In this document: piece by piece, positions 26,901 through 39,649 of the stretch | Layout: every line of letters starts with the position of its first letter | How positions within the stretch are numbered: the first letter of the stretch is position 1 | Assembly (NCBI GenBank): GCA_037783545.1 | Contig: JBBELK010000321.1 | Location: forward strand, 59,734-123,733 | Length of the DNA stretch: 64,000 nt | Direction: 5' to 3' | From: Henricia sp. BOLD:AAB3569 | Taxonomy: Eukaryota > Echinodermata > Asteroidea > Spinulosida > Echinasteridae | Made by a program: the position numbers and the translations under genes | Notes under the pieces: model-generated | Database searches by the model: none | The model's input: only the letters and a program-made list of their open reading frames with translations | What the model was told of the DNA's origin: nothing

Positions 26901-28740
26901 ATAGAGAGTTTAGGGCATGCAAAATTTGAAGTTCGTCGGAACATTTTTCGACCTCCAAATTTGCCGACGTTTGGACCACACTTTGACCAAATTGCCGAGC
27001 CAAACTGCGGTGCGTTAACGACAGTCCGAATGACTGAGCATGCGCACAACTCAGGAGTACCCCAAAGAGGTGTGTACAGACAGCCACGGTTTGCGTGAGA
27101 GCAGTCAGGAAGCCTCAACCCAGTTTTTTCTAAACTTTAAAATTTCTCTGCCATTTCCCGGCAAAAGTCTGTCAATTTTTTATGACAAGTGCGCAATATA
27201 GAGAGTTTAGGGCATGCAAAATTTGAAGTTCGTCGTAACATTTTTCGACCTCCAAATTTGCCGACGTTTGGACCACACTTTCACCAAATTGCCGAGCCAA
27301 ACTGCGGTGCGTTAACGACAGTCCGAATGACTGAGCATGCGCACAACTCAGGAGTACCCCAAAGAGGTGTGTACAGACAGCCACGGTTTGCGTGAGAGCA
27401 GTCAGGAAGCCTCAACCCAGTTTTTTCTAAACTTTGAAATTTCTCTGCCATTTCCCGGCGAAAGTCTGTCAATTTTTTATGACAAGTGCGCAATATAGAG
27501 AGTTTAGGGCATGCAAAATTTGAAGTTCGTCGTAACATTTTTCGACCTCCAAATTTGCCGACGTTTGGACCACACTTTCACCAAATTGCCGAGCCAAACT
27601 GCGGTGCGTTAACGACAGTCCGAATGACTGAGCATGCGCACAACTCAGGAGTACCCCAAAGAGGTGTGTACAGACAGCCACGGTTTGCGTGAGAGCAGTC
27701 AGGAAGCCTCAACCCAGTTTTTTCTAAACTTTGAAATTTCTCTGCCATTTCCCGGCGAAAGTCTGTCAATTTTTTATGACAAGTGCGCAATATAGAGAGT
27801 TTAGGGCATGCAAAATTTGAAGTTCGTCGGAACATTTTTCGACCTCCAAATTTGCCCACGTTTGGACCACACTTTGACCAAATTGCCGAGCCAAACTGCG
27901 GTGCGTTAACGACAGTCCGAATGACTGAGCATGCGCACAACTCAGGAGTACCCCAAAGAGGTGTGTACAGACAGCCACGGTTTGCGTGAGAGCAGTCAGG
28001 AAGCCTCAACCCAGTTTTTTCTAAACTTTGAAATTTCTCTGCCATTTCCCGGCGAAAGTCTGTCAATTTTTTATGACAAGTGCGCAATATAGAGAGTTTA
28101 GGGCATGCAAAATTTGAAGTTCGTCGGAACATTTTTCGACCTCCACATTTGCCGACGTTTGGACCACACTTTGACCAAATTGCCGAGCCAAACTGCGGTG
28201 CGTTAACGACAGTCCGAATGACTGAGCATGCGCACAACTCAGGAGTACCCCAAAGAGGTGTGTACAGACAGCCACGGTTTGCGTGAGAGCAGTCAGGAAG
28301 CCTCAACCCAGTTTTTTCTAAACTTTGAAATTTCTCTGCCATTTCCCGGCGAAAGTCTGTCAATTTTTTATGACAAGTGCGCAATAAAGAGAGTTTAGGG
28401 CATGCAAAATTTGAAGTTCGTCGGAACATTTTTCGACCTCCAAATTTGCCCACGTTTGGACCACACTTTGACCAAATTGCCGAGCCAAACTGCGGTGCGT
28501 TAACGACAGTCCGAATGACTGAGCATGCGCACAACTCAGGAGTACCCCAAAGAGGTGTGTACAGACAGCCACGGTTTGCGTGAGAGCAGTCAGGAAGCCT
28601 CAACCCAGTTTTTTCTAAACTTTGAAATTTCTCTGCCATTTCCCGGCGAAAGTCTGTCAATTTTTTATGACAAGTGCGCAATATAGAGAGTTTAGGGCAT
28701 GCAAAATTTGAAGTTCGTCGGAACATTTTTCGACCTCCAC
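19230..28740. repeat. 32-monomer tandem duplication, copy 1 (about 9.51 kb)
   Basis: Every diagnostic variant in this stretch recurs at an offset of 9512 bp, then 9513 bp after a T-tract gain, in the adjacent stretch. Shared rare markers include TTTGACGACG at 25487, the one-base loss giving GCCTAACCC at 25627, GGTATGCAC near 23205, CATTTGATGTTCG near 25143 and GTCAGTCAATT near 26277. I found seven differences from copy 2: 21664 G/A, 22072 T/G, one extra T in copy 2 near 23311, 23217 T/G, 23796 G/T, 25656 A/T and 28387 A/T. The left boundary falls between about 19230 and 19530, because the unit at 19155 lacks the CCACATTT change that its partner at 28667 has. Confidence 0.93.
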
Positions 28741-28963
28741 ATTTGCCGACGTTTGGACCACACTTTGACCAAATTGCCGAGCCAAACTGCGGTGCGTTAA
28801 CGACAGTCCGAATGACTGAGCATGCGCACAACTCAGGAGTACCCCAAAGAGGTGTGTACAGACAGCCACGGTTTGCGTGAGAGCAGTCAGGAAGCCTCAA
28901 CCCAGTTTTTTCTAAACTTTGAAATTTCTCTGCCATTTCCCGGCGAAAGTCTGTCAATTTTTT
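27776..28963. repeat. Two-monomer rhythm, CCCACG and CCACATTT types
   Basis: Four units alternate between TTTGCCCACG (27776, 28370) and CCTCCACATTT (28073, 28667), with 594-bp spacing. The rhythm is followed by another CCACATTT unit at 28964, which is where copy 2 of the 9.5-kb block takes over. The same four-unit run occurs at 37289-38476 and again at 40262-41449. Confidence 0.8.
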
Positions 28964-31900
28964 ATGACAAGTGCGCAATATAGAGAGTTTAGGGCATGCA
29001 AAATTTGAAGTTCGTCGGAACATTTTTCGACCTCCACATTTGCCGACGTTTGGACCACACTTTGACCAAATTGCCGAGCCAAACTGCGGTGCGTTAACGA
29101 CAGTCCGAATGACTGAGCATGCGCACAACTCAGGAGTACCCCAAAGAGGTGTGTACAGACAGCCACGGTTTGCGCGAGAGCAGTCAGGAAGCCTCAACCC
29201 AGTTTTTTCTAAACTTTGAAATTTCTCTGCCATTTCCCGGCGAAAGTCTGTCAATTTGTTATGACAAGTGCGCAATATAGAGAGTTTAGGGCATGCAAAA
29301 TTTGAAGTTCGTCGGAACATTTTTCGACCTCCAAATTTGCCGACGTTTGGACCACACTTTGACCAAATTGCCGAGCCAAACTGCGGTGCGTTAACGACAG
29401 TCCGAATGACTGAGCATGCGCACAACTCAGGAGTACCCCAAAGAGGTGTGTACAGACAGCCACGGTTTGCGCGAGAGCAGTCAGGAAGCCTCAACCCAGT
29501 TTTTTTCTAAACTTTGAAATTTCTCTGCCATTTCCCGGCGAAAGTCTGTCAATTTTTTATGACAAGTGCGCAATATAGAGAGTTTAGGGCATGCAAAATT
29601 TGAAGTTCGTCGGAACATTTTTCGACCTCCAAATTTGCCGACGTTTGGACCACACTTTGACCAAATTGCCGAGCCAAACTGCGGTGCGTTAACGACAGTC
29701 CGAATGACTGAGCATGCGCACAACTCAGGAGTACCCCAAAGAGGTGTGTACAGACAGCCACGGTTTGCGTGAGAGCAGTCAGGAAGCCTCAACCCAGTTT
29801 TTTCTAAACTTTGAAATTTCTCTGCCATTTCCCGGCGAAAGTCTGTCAATTTTTTATGACAAGTGCGCAATATAGAGAGTTTAGGGCATGCAAAATTTGA
29901 AGTTCGTCGGAACATTTTTCGACCTCCACATTTGCCGACGTTTGGACCACACTTTGACCAAATTGCCGAGCCAAACTGCGGTGCGTTAACGACAGTCCGA
30001 ATGACTGAGCATGCGCACAACTCAGGAGTACCCCAAAGAGGTGTGTACAGACAGCCACGGTTTGCGCGAGAGCAGTCAGGAAGCCTCAACCCAGTTTTTT
30101 CTAAACTTTGAAATTTCTCTGCCATTTCCCGGCGAAAGTCTGTCAATTTGTTATGACAAGTGCGCAATATAGAGAGTTTAGGGCATGCAAAATTTGAAGT
30201 TCGTCGGAACATTTTTCGACCTCCAAATTTGCCGACGTTTGGACCACACTTTGACCAAATTGCCGAGCCAAACTGCGGTGCGTTAACGACAGTCCGAATG
30301 ACTGAGCATGCGCACAACTCAGGAGTACCCCAAAGAGGTGTGTACAGACAGCCACGGTTTGCGTGAGAGCAGTCAGGAAGCCTCAACCCAGTTTTTTCTA
30401 AACTTTGAAATTTCTCTGCCATTTCCCGGCGAAAGTCTGTCAATTTTTTATGACAAGTGCGCAATATAGAGAGTTTAGGGCATGCAAAATTTGAAGTTCG
30501 TCGGAACATTTTTCGACCTCCAAATTTGCCGACGTTTGGACCACACTTTGACCAAATTGCCGAGCCAAACTGCGGTGCGTTAACGACAGTCCGAATGACT
30601 GAGCATGCGCACAACTCAGGAGTACCCCAAAGAGGTGTGTACAGACAGCCACGGTTTGCGTGAGAGCAGTCAGGAAGCCTCAACCCAGTTTTTTCTAAAC
30701 TTTGAAATTTCTCTGCCATTTCCCGGCGAAAGTCTGTCAATTTTTTATGACAAGTGCGCAATATAGAGAGTTTAGGGCATGCAAAATTTGAAGTTCGTCG
30801 GAACATTTTTCGACCTCCAAATTTGCCGACGTTTGGACCACACTTTGACCAAATTGCCGAGCCAAACTGCGGTGCGTTAACGACAGTCCGAATGACTGAG
30901 CATGCGCACAACTCAGAAGTACCCCAAAGAGGTGTGTACAGACAGCCACGGTTTGCGCGAGAGCAGTCAGGAAGCCTCAACCCAGTTTTTTCTAAACTTT
31001 GAAATTTCTCTGCCATTTCCCGGCGAAAGTCTGTCAATTTGTTATGACAAGTGCGCAATATAGAGAGTTTAGGGCATGCAAAATTTGAAGTTCGTCGGAA
31101 CATTTTTCGACCTCCACATTTGCCGACGTTTGGACCACACTTTGACCAAATTGCCGAGCCAAACTGCGGTGCGTTAACGACAGTCCGAATGACTGAGCAT
31201 GCGCACAACTCAGGAGTACCCCAAAGAGGTGTGTACAGACAGCCACGGTTTGCGCGAGAGCAGTCAGGAAGCCTCAACCCAGTTTTTTCTAAACTTTGAA
31301 ATTTCTCTGCCATTTCCCGGCGAAAGTCTGTCAATTTGTTATGACAAGTGCGCAATATAGAGAGTTTAGGGCATGCAAAATTTGAAGTTCGTCGGAACAT
31401 TTTTCGACCTCCAAATTTGCCGACGTTTGGACCACACTTTGACCAAATTGCCGAGCCAAACTGCGGTGCGTTAACGACAGTCCGAATGACTGAGCATGCG
31501 CACAACTCAGGAGTACCCCAAAGAGGTGTGTACAGACAGCCACGGTTTGCGCGAGAGCAGTCAGGAAGCCTCAACCCAGTTTTGTTCTAAACTTTGAAAT
31601 TTCTCTGCCATTTCCCGGCGAAAGTCTGTCAATTTTTTATGACAAGTGCGCAATATAGAGAGTTTAGGGCATGCAAAATTTGAAGTTCGTCGGAACATTT
31701 TTCGACCTCCAAATTTGCCGACGTTTGGACCACACTTTGACCAAATTGCCGAGCCAAACTGCGGTGCGTTAACGACAGTCCGAATGACTGAGCATGCGCA
31801 CAACTCAGGAGTACCCCAAAGAGGTGTGTACAGACAGCCACGGTTTGCGCGAGAGCAGTCAGGAAGCCTCAACCCAGTTTTTTCTAAACTTTGAAATTTC

Positions 31901-34900
31901 TCTGCCATTTCCCGGCGAAAGTCTGTCAATTTGTTATGACAAGTGCGCAATATAGAGAGTTTAGGGCATGCAACATTTGAAGTTCGTCGGAACATTTTTC
32001 GACCTCCAAATTTGCCGACGTTTGGACCACACTTTCACCAAATTGCCGAGCCAAACTGCGGTGCGTTAACGACAGTCCGAATGACTGAGCATGCGCACAA
32101 CTCAGGAGTACCCCAAAGAGGTGTGTACAGACAGCCACGGTTTGCGTGAGAGCAGTCAGGAAGCCTCAACCCAGTTTTTTCTAAACTTTGAAATTTCTCT
32201 GCCATTTCCCGGCGAAAGTCTGTCAATTTTTTATGACAAGTGCGCAATATAGAGAGTTTAGGGCATGCAAAATTTGAAGTTCGTCGGAACATTTTTCGAC
32301 CTCCAAATTTGCCGACGTTTGGACCACACTTTGACCAAATTGCCGAGCCAAACTGCGGTGCGTTAACGACAGTCCGAATGACTGAGCATGCGCACAACTC
32401 AGGAGTACCCCAAAGAGGTGTGTACAGACAGCCACGGTTTGCGTGAGAGCAGTCAGGAAGCCTCAACCCAGTTTTTTCTAAACTTTGAAATTTCTCTGCC
32501 ATTTCCCGGCGAAAGTCTGTCAATTTTTTTATGACAAGTGCGCAATATAGAGAGTTTAGGGCATGCAAAATTTGAAGTTCGTCGGAACATTTTTCGACCT
32601 CCAAATTTGCCCACGTTTGGACCACACTTTGACCAAATTGCCGAGCCAAACTGCGGTGCGTTAACGACAGTCCGAATGACTGAGCATGCGCACAACTCAG
32701 GAGTACCCCAAAGAGGTATGCACAGACAGCCACGGTTTGCGTGAGAGCAGTCAGGAAGCCTCAACTCAGTTTTTTCTAAACTTTGAAATTTCTCTGCCAT
32801 TTCCCGGCGAAAGTCTGTCAATTTTTTTATGACAAGTGCGCAATATAGAGAGTTTAGGGCATGCAAAATTTGAAGTTCGTCGGAACATTTTTCGACCTCC
32901 ACATTTGCCGACGTTTGGACCACACTTTGACCAAATTGCCGAGTCAAACTGCGGTGCGTTAACGACAGTCCGAATGACTGAGCATGCGCACAACTCAGGA
33001 GTACCCCAAAGAGGTGTGTACAGACAGCCACGGTTTGCGTGAGAGCAGTCAGGAAGCCTCAACCCAGTTTTTTTCTAAACTTTGAAATTTCTCTGCCATT
33101 TCCCGGCGAAAGTCTGTCAATTTGTTATGACAAGTGCGCAATATAGAGAGTTTAGGGCATGCAAAATTTGAAGTTCGTCGGAACATTTTTCGACCTCCAA
33201 ATTTGCCGACGTTTGGACCACACTTTGACCAAATTGCCGAGCCAAACTGCGGTGCGTTAACGACAGTCCGAATGACTGAGCATGCGCACAACTCAGGAGT
33301 ACCCCAAATAGGTGTGTACAGACAGCCACGGTTTGCGTGAGAGCAGTCAGGAAGCCTCAACCCAGTTTTTTCTAAACTTTAAAATTTCTCTGCCATTTCC
33401 CGGCAAAAGTCTGTCAATTTTTTATGACAAGTGCGCAATATAGAGAGTTTAGGGCATGCAAAATTTGAAGTTCGTCGTAACATTTTTCGACCTCCAAATT
33501 TGCCGACGTTTGGACCACACTTTCACCAAATTGCCGAGCCAAACTGCGGTGCGTTAACGACAGTCCGAATGACTGAGCATGCGCACAACTCAGGAGTACC
33601 CCAAAGAGGTGTGTACAGACAGCCACGGTTTGCGTGAGAGCAGTCAGCAAGCCTCAACCCAGTTTTTTCTAAACTTTGAAATTTCTCTGCCATTTCCCGG
33701 CGAAAGTCTGTCAATTTGTTATGACAAGTGCGCAATATAGAGAGTTTAGGGCATGCAAAATTTGAAGTTCGTCGTAACATTTTTCGACCTCCAAATTTGC
33801 CGACGTTTGGACCACACTTTCACCAAATTGCCGAGCCAAACTGCGGTGCGTTAACGACAGTCCGAATGACTGAGCATGCGCACAACTCAGGAGTACCCCA
33901 AAGAGGTGTGTACAGACAGCCACGGTTTGCGTGAGAGCAGTCAGGAAGCCTCAACCCAGTTTTTTCTAAACTTTGAAATTTCTCTGCCATTTCCCGGCGA
34001 AAGTCTGTCAATTTGTTATGACAAGTGCGCAATATAGAGAGTTTAGGGCATGCAAAATTTGAAGTTCGTCGGAACATTTTTCGACCTCCACATTTGCCGA
34101 CGTTTGGACCACACTTTGACCAAATTGCCGAGCCAAACTGCGGTGCGTTAACGACAGTCCGAATGACTGAGCATGCGCACAACTCAGGAGTACCCCAAAG
34201 AGGTGTGTACAGACAGCCACGGTTTGCGTGAGAGCAGTCAGGAAGCCTCAACCCAGTTTTTTTCTAAACTTTGAAATTTCTCTGCCATTTCCCGGCGAAA
34301 GTCTGTCAATTTTTTATGACAAGTGCGCAATATAGAGAGTTTAGGGCATGCAAAATTTGAAGTTCGTCGGAACATTTTTCGACCTCCAAATTTGCCGACG
34401 TTTGGACCACACTTTGACCAAATTGCCGAGCCAAACTGCGGTGCGTTAACGACAGTCCGAATGACTGAGCATGCGCACAACTCAGGAGTACCCCAAAGAG
34501 GTGTGTACAGACAGCCACGGTTTGCGTGAGAGCAGTCAGGAAGCCTCAACCCAGTTTTTTCTAAACTTTAAAATTTCTCTGCCATTTCCCGGCAAAAGTC
34601 TGTCAATTTTTTATGACAAGTGCGCAATATAGAGAGTTTAGGGCATGCAAAATTTGATGTTCGTCGTAACATTTTTCGACCTCCAAATTTGCCGACGTTT
34701 GGACCACACTTTCACCAAATTGCCGAGCCAAACTGCGGTGCGTTAACGACAGTCCGAATGACTGAGCATGCGCACAACTCAGGAGTACCCCAAAGAGGTG
34801 TGTACAGACAGCCACGGTTTGCGTGAGAGCAGTCAGGAAGCCTCAACCCAGTTTTTTCTAAACTTTGAAATTTCTCTGCCATTTCCCGGCGAAAGTCTGT

Positions 34901-37900
34901 CAATTTTTTATGACAAGTGCGCAATATAGAGAGTTTAGGGCATGCAAAATTTGAAGTTCGTCGGAACATTTTTCGACCTCCAAATTTGACGACGTTTGGA
35001 CCACACTTTGACCAAATTGCCGAGCCAAACTGCGGTGCGTTAACGACAGTCCGAATGACTGAGCATGCGCACAACTCAGGAGTACCCCAAAGAGGTGTGT
35101 ACAGACAGCCACGGTTTGCGTGAGAGCAGTCAGGAAGCCTAACCCAGTTTTTTCTAAACTTTGAAATTTCTCTGCCATTTCCCGGCGAAAGTCTGTCAAT
35201 TTTGTTATGACAAGTGCGCAATATAGAGAGTTTAGGGCATGCAAAATTTGAAGTTCGTCGGAACATTTTTCGACCTCCAAATTTGCCCACGTTTGGACCA
35301 CACTTTGACCAAATTGCCGAGCCAAACTGCGGTGCGTTAACGACAGTCCGAATGACTGAGCATGCGCACAACTCAGGAGTACCCCAAAGCGGTGTGTACA
35401 GACAGCCACGGTTTGCGTGAGAGCAGTCAGGAAGCCTCAACCCAGTTTTTTCTAAACTTTGAAATTTCTCTGCCATTTCCCGGCGAAAGTCTGTCAATTT
35501 TTTATGACAAGTGCGCAATATAGAGAGTTTAGGGCATGCAAAATTTGAAGTTCGTCGGAACATTTTTCGACCTCCACATTTGCCGACGTTTGGACCACAC
35601 TTTGACCAAATTGCCGAGCCAAACTGCGGTGCGTTAACGACAGTCCGAATGACTGAGCATGCGCACAACTCAGGAGTACCCCAAAGAGGTGTGTACAGAC
35701 AGCCACGGTTTGCGTGAGAGCAGTCAGGAAGCCTCAACCCAGTTTTTTTCTAAACTTTGAAATTTCTCTGCCATTTCCCGGCGAAAGTCAGTCAATTTTT
35801 TATGACAAGTGCGCAATATAGAGAGTTTAGGGCATGCAAAATTTGAAGTTCGTCGGAACATTTTTCGACCTCCAAATTTGCCGACGTTTGGACCACACTT
35901 TGACCAAATTGCCGAGCCAAACTGCGGTGCGTTAACGACAGTCCGAATGACTGAGCATGCGCACAACTCAGGAGTACCCCAAAGAGGTGTGTACAGACAG
36001 CCACGGTTTGCGTGAGAGCAGTCAGGAAGCCTCAACCCAGTTTTTTCTAAACTTTGAAATTTCTCTGCCATTTCCCGGCGAAAGTCTGTCAATTTTGTTA
36101 TGACAAGTGCGCAATATAGAGAGTTTAGGGCATGCAAAATTTGAAGTTCGTCGGAACATTTTTCGACCTCCAAATTTGCCCACGTTTGGACCACACTTTG
36201 ACCAAATTGCCGAGCCAAACTGCGGTGCGTTAACGACAGTCCGAATGACTGAGCATGCGCACAACTCAGGAGTACCCCAAAGAGGTGTGTACAGACAGCC
36301 ACGGTTTGCGTGAGAGCAGTCAGGAAGCCTCAACCCAGTTTTTTTCTAAACTTTGAAATTTCTCTGCCATTTCCCGGCGAAAGTCTGTCAATTTTTTATG
36401 ACAAGTGCGCAATATAGAGAGTTTAGGGCATGCAAAATTTGAAGTTCGTCGGAACATTTTTCGACCTCCAAATTTGCCGACGTTTGGACCACACTTTGAC
36501 CAAATTGCCGAGCCAAACTGCGGTGCGTTAACGACAGTCCGAATGACTGAGCATGCGCACAACTCAGGAGTACCCCAAAGAGGTGTGTACAGACAGCCAC
36601 GGTTTGCGTGAGAGCAGTCAGGAAGCCTCAACCCAGTTTTTTCTAAACTTTAAAATTTCTCTGCCATTTCCCGGCAAAAGTCTGTCAATTTTTTATGACA
36701 AGTGCGCAATATAGAGAGTTTAGGGCATGCAAAATTTGAAGTTCGTCGTAACATTTTTCGACCTCCAAATTTGCCGACGTTTGGACCACACTTTCACCAA
36801 ATTGCCGAGCCAAACTGCGGTGCGTTAACGACAGTCCGAATGACTGAGCATGCGCACAACTCAGGAGTACCCCAAAGAGGTGTGTACAGACAGCCACGGT
36901 TTGCGTGAGAGCAGTCAGGAAGCCTCAACCCAGTTTTTTCTAAACTTTGAAATTTCTCTGCCATTTCCCGGCGAAAGTCTGTCAATTTTTTATGACAAGT
37001 GCGCAATATAGAGAGTTTAGGGCATGCAAAATTTGAAGTTCGTCGTAACATTTTTCGACCTCCAAATTTGCCGACGTTTGGACCACACTTTCACCAAATT
37101 GCCGAGCCAAACTGCGGTGCGTTAACGACAGTCCGAATGACTGAGCATGCGCACAACTCAGGAGTACCCCAAAGAGGTGTGTACAGACAGCCACGGTTTG
37201 CGTGAGAGCAGTCAGGAAGCCTCAACCCAGTTTTTTCTAAACTTTGAAATTTCTCTGCCATTTCCCGGCGAAAGTCTGTCAATTTTTTATGACAAGTGCG
37301 CAATATAGAGAGTTTAGGGCATGCAAAATTTGAAGTTCGTCGGAACATTTTTCGACCTCCAAATTTGCCCACGTTTGGACCACACTTTGACCAAATTGCC
37401 GAGCCAAACTGCGGTGCGTTAACGACAGTCCGAATGACTGAGCATGCGCACAACTCAGGAGTACCCCAAAGAGGTGTGTACAGACAGCCACGGTTTGCGT
37501 GAGAGCAGTCAGGAAGCCTCAACCCAGTTTTTTCTAAACTTTGAAATTTCTCTGCCATTTCCCGGCGAAAGTCTGTCAATTTTTTATGACAAGTGCGCAA
37601 TATAGAGAGTTTAGGGCATGCAAAATTTGAAGTTCGTCGGAACATTTTTCGACCTCCACATTTGCCGACGTTTGGACCACACTTTGACCAAATTGCCGAG
37701 CCAAACTGCGGTGCGTTAACGACAGTCCGAATGACTGAGCATGCGCACAACTCAGGAGTACCCCAAAGAGGTGTGTACAGACAGCCACGGTTTGCGTGAG
37801 AGCAGTCAGGAAGCCTCAACCCAGTTTTTTCTAAACTTTGAAATTTCTCTGCCATTTCCCGGCGAAAGTCTGTCAATTTTTTATGACAAGTGCGCAATAT

Positions 37901-38413
37901 AGAGAGTTTAGGGCATGCAAAATTTGAAGTTCGTCGGAACATTTTTCGACCTCCAAATTTGCCCACGTTTGGACCACACTTTGACCAAATTGCCGAGCCA
38001 AACTGCGGTGCGTTAACGACAGTCCGAATGACTGAGCATGCGCACAACTCAGGAGTACCCCAAAGAGGTGTGTACAGACAGCCACGGTTTGCGTGAGAGC
38101 AGTCAGGAAGCCTCAACCCAGTTTTTTCTAAACTTTGAAATTTCTCTGCCATTTCCCGGCGAAAGTCTGTCAATTTTTTATGACAAGTGCGCAATATAGA
38201 GAGTTTAGGGCATGCAAAATTTGAAGTTCGTCGGAACATTTTTCGACCTCCACATTTGCCGACGTTTGGACCACACTTTGACCAAATTGCCGAGCCAAAC
38301 TGCGGTGCGTTAACGACAGTCCGAATGACTGAGCATGCGCACAACTCAGGAGTACCCCAAAGAGGTGTGTACAGACAGCCACGGTTTGCGTGAGAGCAGT
38401 CAGGAAGCCTCAA
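28741..38413. repeat. 32-monomer tandem duplication, copy 2 (about 9.51 kb)
   Basis: Direct tandem partner of the preceding block, with the same order of about 32 variant monomers. The match ends near 38408, where this copy has seven T after CCCAG and its partner position near 28895 has six; the next unit (GCATGCACAATT at 38510-38521) does not match. Private changes here include CAGTTTTGTTC at 31584 and CCAAATAGG at 33309. The seven differences over about 9.5 kb imply identity near 99.9 percent, pending a full alignment. The duplicated tract is slightly longer than one period, as expected for unequal exchange in register. Confidence 0.93.
36677..38413. repeat. Six-monomer block also present 2973 bp downstream (copy A)
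   Basis: About 1.74 kb holding two TTTCACC-type units (36695, 36992) followed by the alternating CCCACG and CCACATTT run. It matches 39650-41390 with only one difference noticed, at 41264 (GCAGAG there, GCCGAG here). The left boundary is set by GGCAAAAG at 36676 against GGCGAAAG at 39649, and the right boundary by the T-tract length at 38413. An equivalent block lies at about 27164-28900 in copy 1 of the 9.5-kb duplication, so this module exists three times in the window. Confidence 0.88.
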
Positions 38414-39649
38414 CCCAGTTTTTTTCTAAACTTTGAAATTTCTCTGCCATTTCCCGGCGAAAGTCTGTCAATTTTTTATGACAAGTGCGCAATATAGAGA
38501 GTTTAGGGCATGCACAATTTGAAGTTCGTCGGAACATTTTTCGACCTCCAAATTTGCCGACGTTTGGACCACACTTTGACCAAATTGCCGAGCCAAACTG
38601 CGGTGCGTTAACGACAGTCCGAATGACTGAGCATGCGCACAACTCAGGAGTACCCCAAAGAGGTGTGTACAGACAGCCACGGTTTGCGTGAGAGCAGTCA
38701 GGAAGCCTCAACCCAGTTTTTTCTAAACTTTGAAATTTCTCTGCCATTTCCCGGCGAAAGTCTGTCAATTTTTTATGACAAGTGCGCAATATAGAGAGTT
38801 TAGGGCATGCAAAATTTGAAGTTCGTCGGAACATTTTTCGACCTTCAAATTTGCCGACGTTTGGACCACACTTTGACCAAATTGCCGAGCCAAACTGCGG
38901 TGCGTTAACGACAGTCCGAATGACTGAGCATGCGCACAACTCAGGAGTACCCCAAAGAGGTGTGTACAGACAGCCACGGTTTGCGTGAGAGCAGTCAGGA
39001 AGCCTCAACCCAGTTTTTTCTAAACTTTGAAATTTCTCTGCCATTTCCCGGCGAAAGTCTGTCAATTTTTTTATGACAAGTGCGCAATATAGAGAGTTTA
39101 GGGCATGCAAAATTTGAAGTTCGTCGGAACATTTTTCGACCTCCAAATTTGCCCACGTTTGGACCACACTTTGACCAAATTGCCGAGCCAAACTGCGGTG
39201 CGTTAACGACAGTCCGAATGACTGAGCATGCGCACAACTCAGGAGTACCCCAAAGAGGTGTGTACAGACAGCCACGGTTTGCGTGAGAGCAGTCAGGAAG
39301 CCTCAACCCAGTTTTTTCTAAACTTTGAAATTTCTCTGCCATTTCCCGGCGAAAGTCTGTCAATTTTTTATGACAAGTGCGCAATATAGAGAGTTTAGGG
39401 CATGCAAAATTTGAAGTTCGTCGGAACATTTTTCGACCTCCACATTTGCCGACGTTTGGACCACACTTTGACCAAATTGCCGAGCCAAACTGCGGTGCGT
39501 TAACGACAGTCCGAATGACTGAGCATGCGCACAACTCAGGAGTACCCCAAAGAGGTGTGTACAGACAGCCACGGTTTGCGTGAGAGCAGTCAGGAAGCCT
39601 CAACCCAGTTTTTTTCTAAACTTTGAAATTTCTCTGCCATTTCCCGGCG

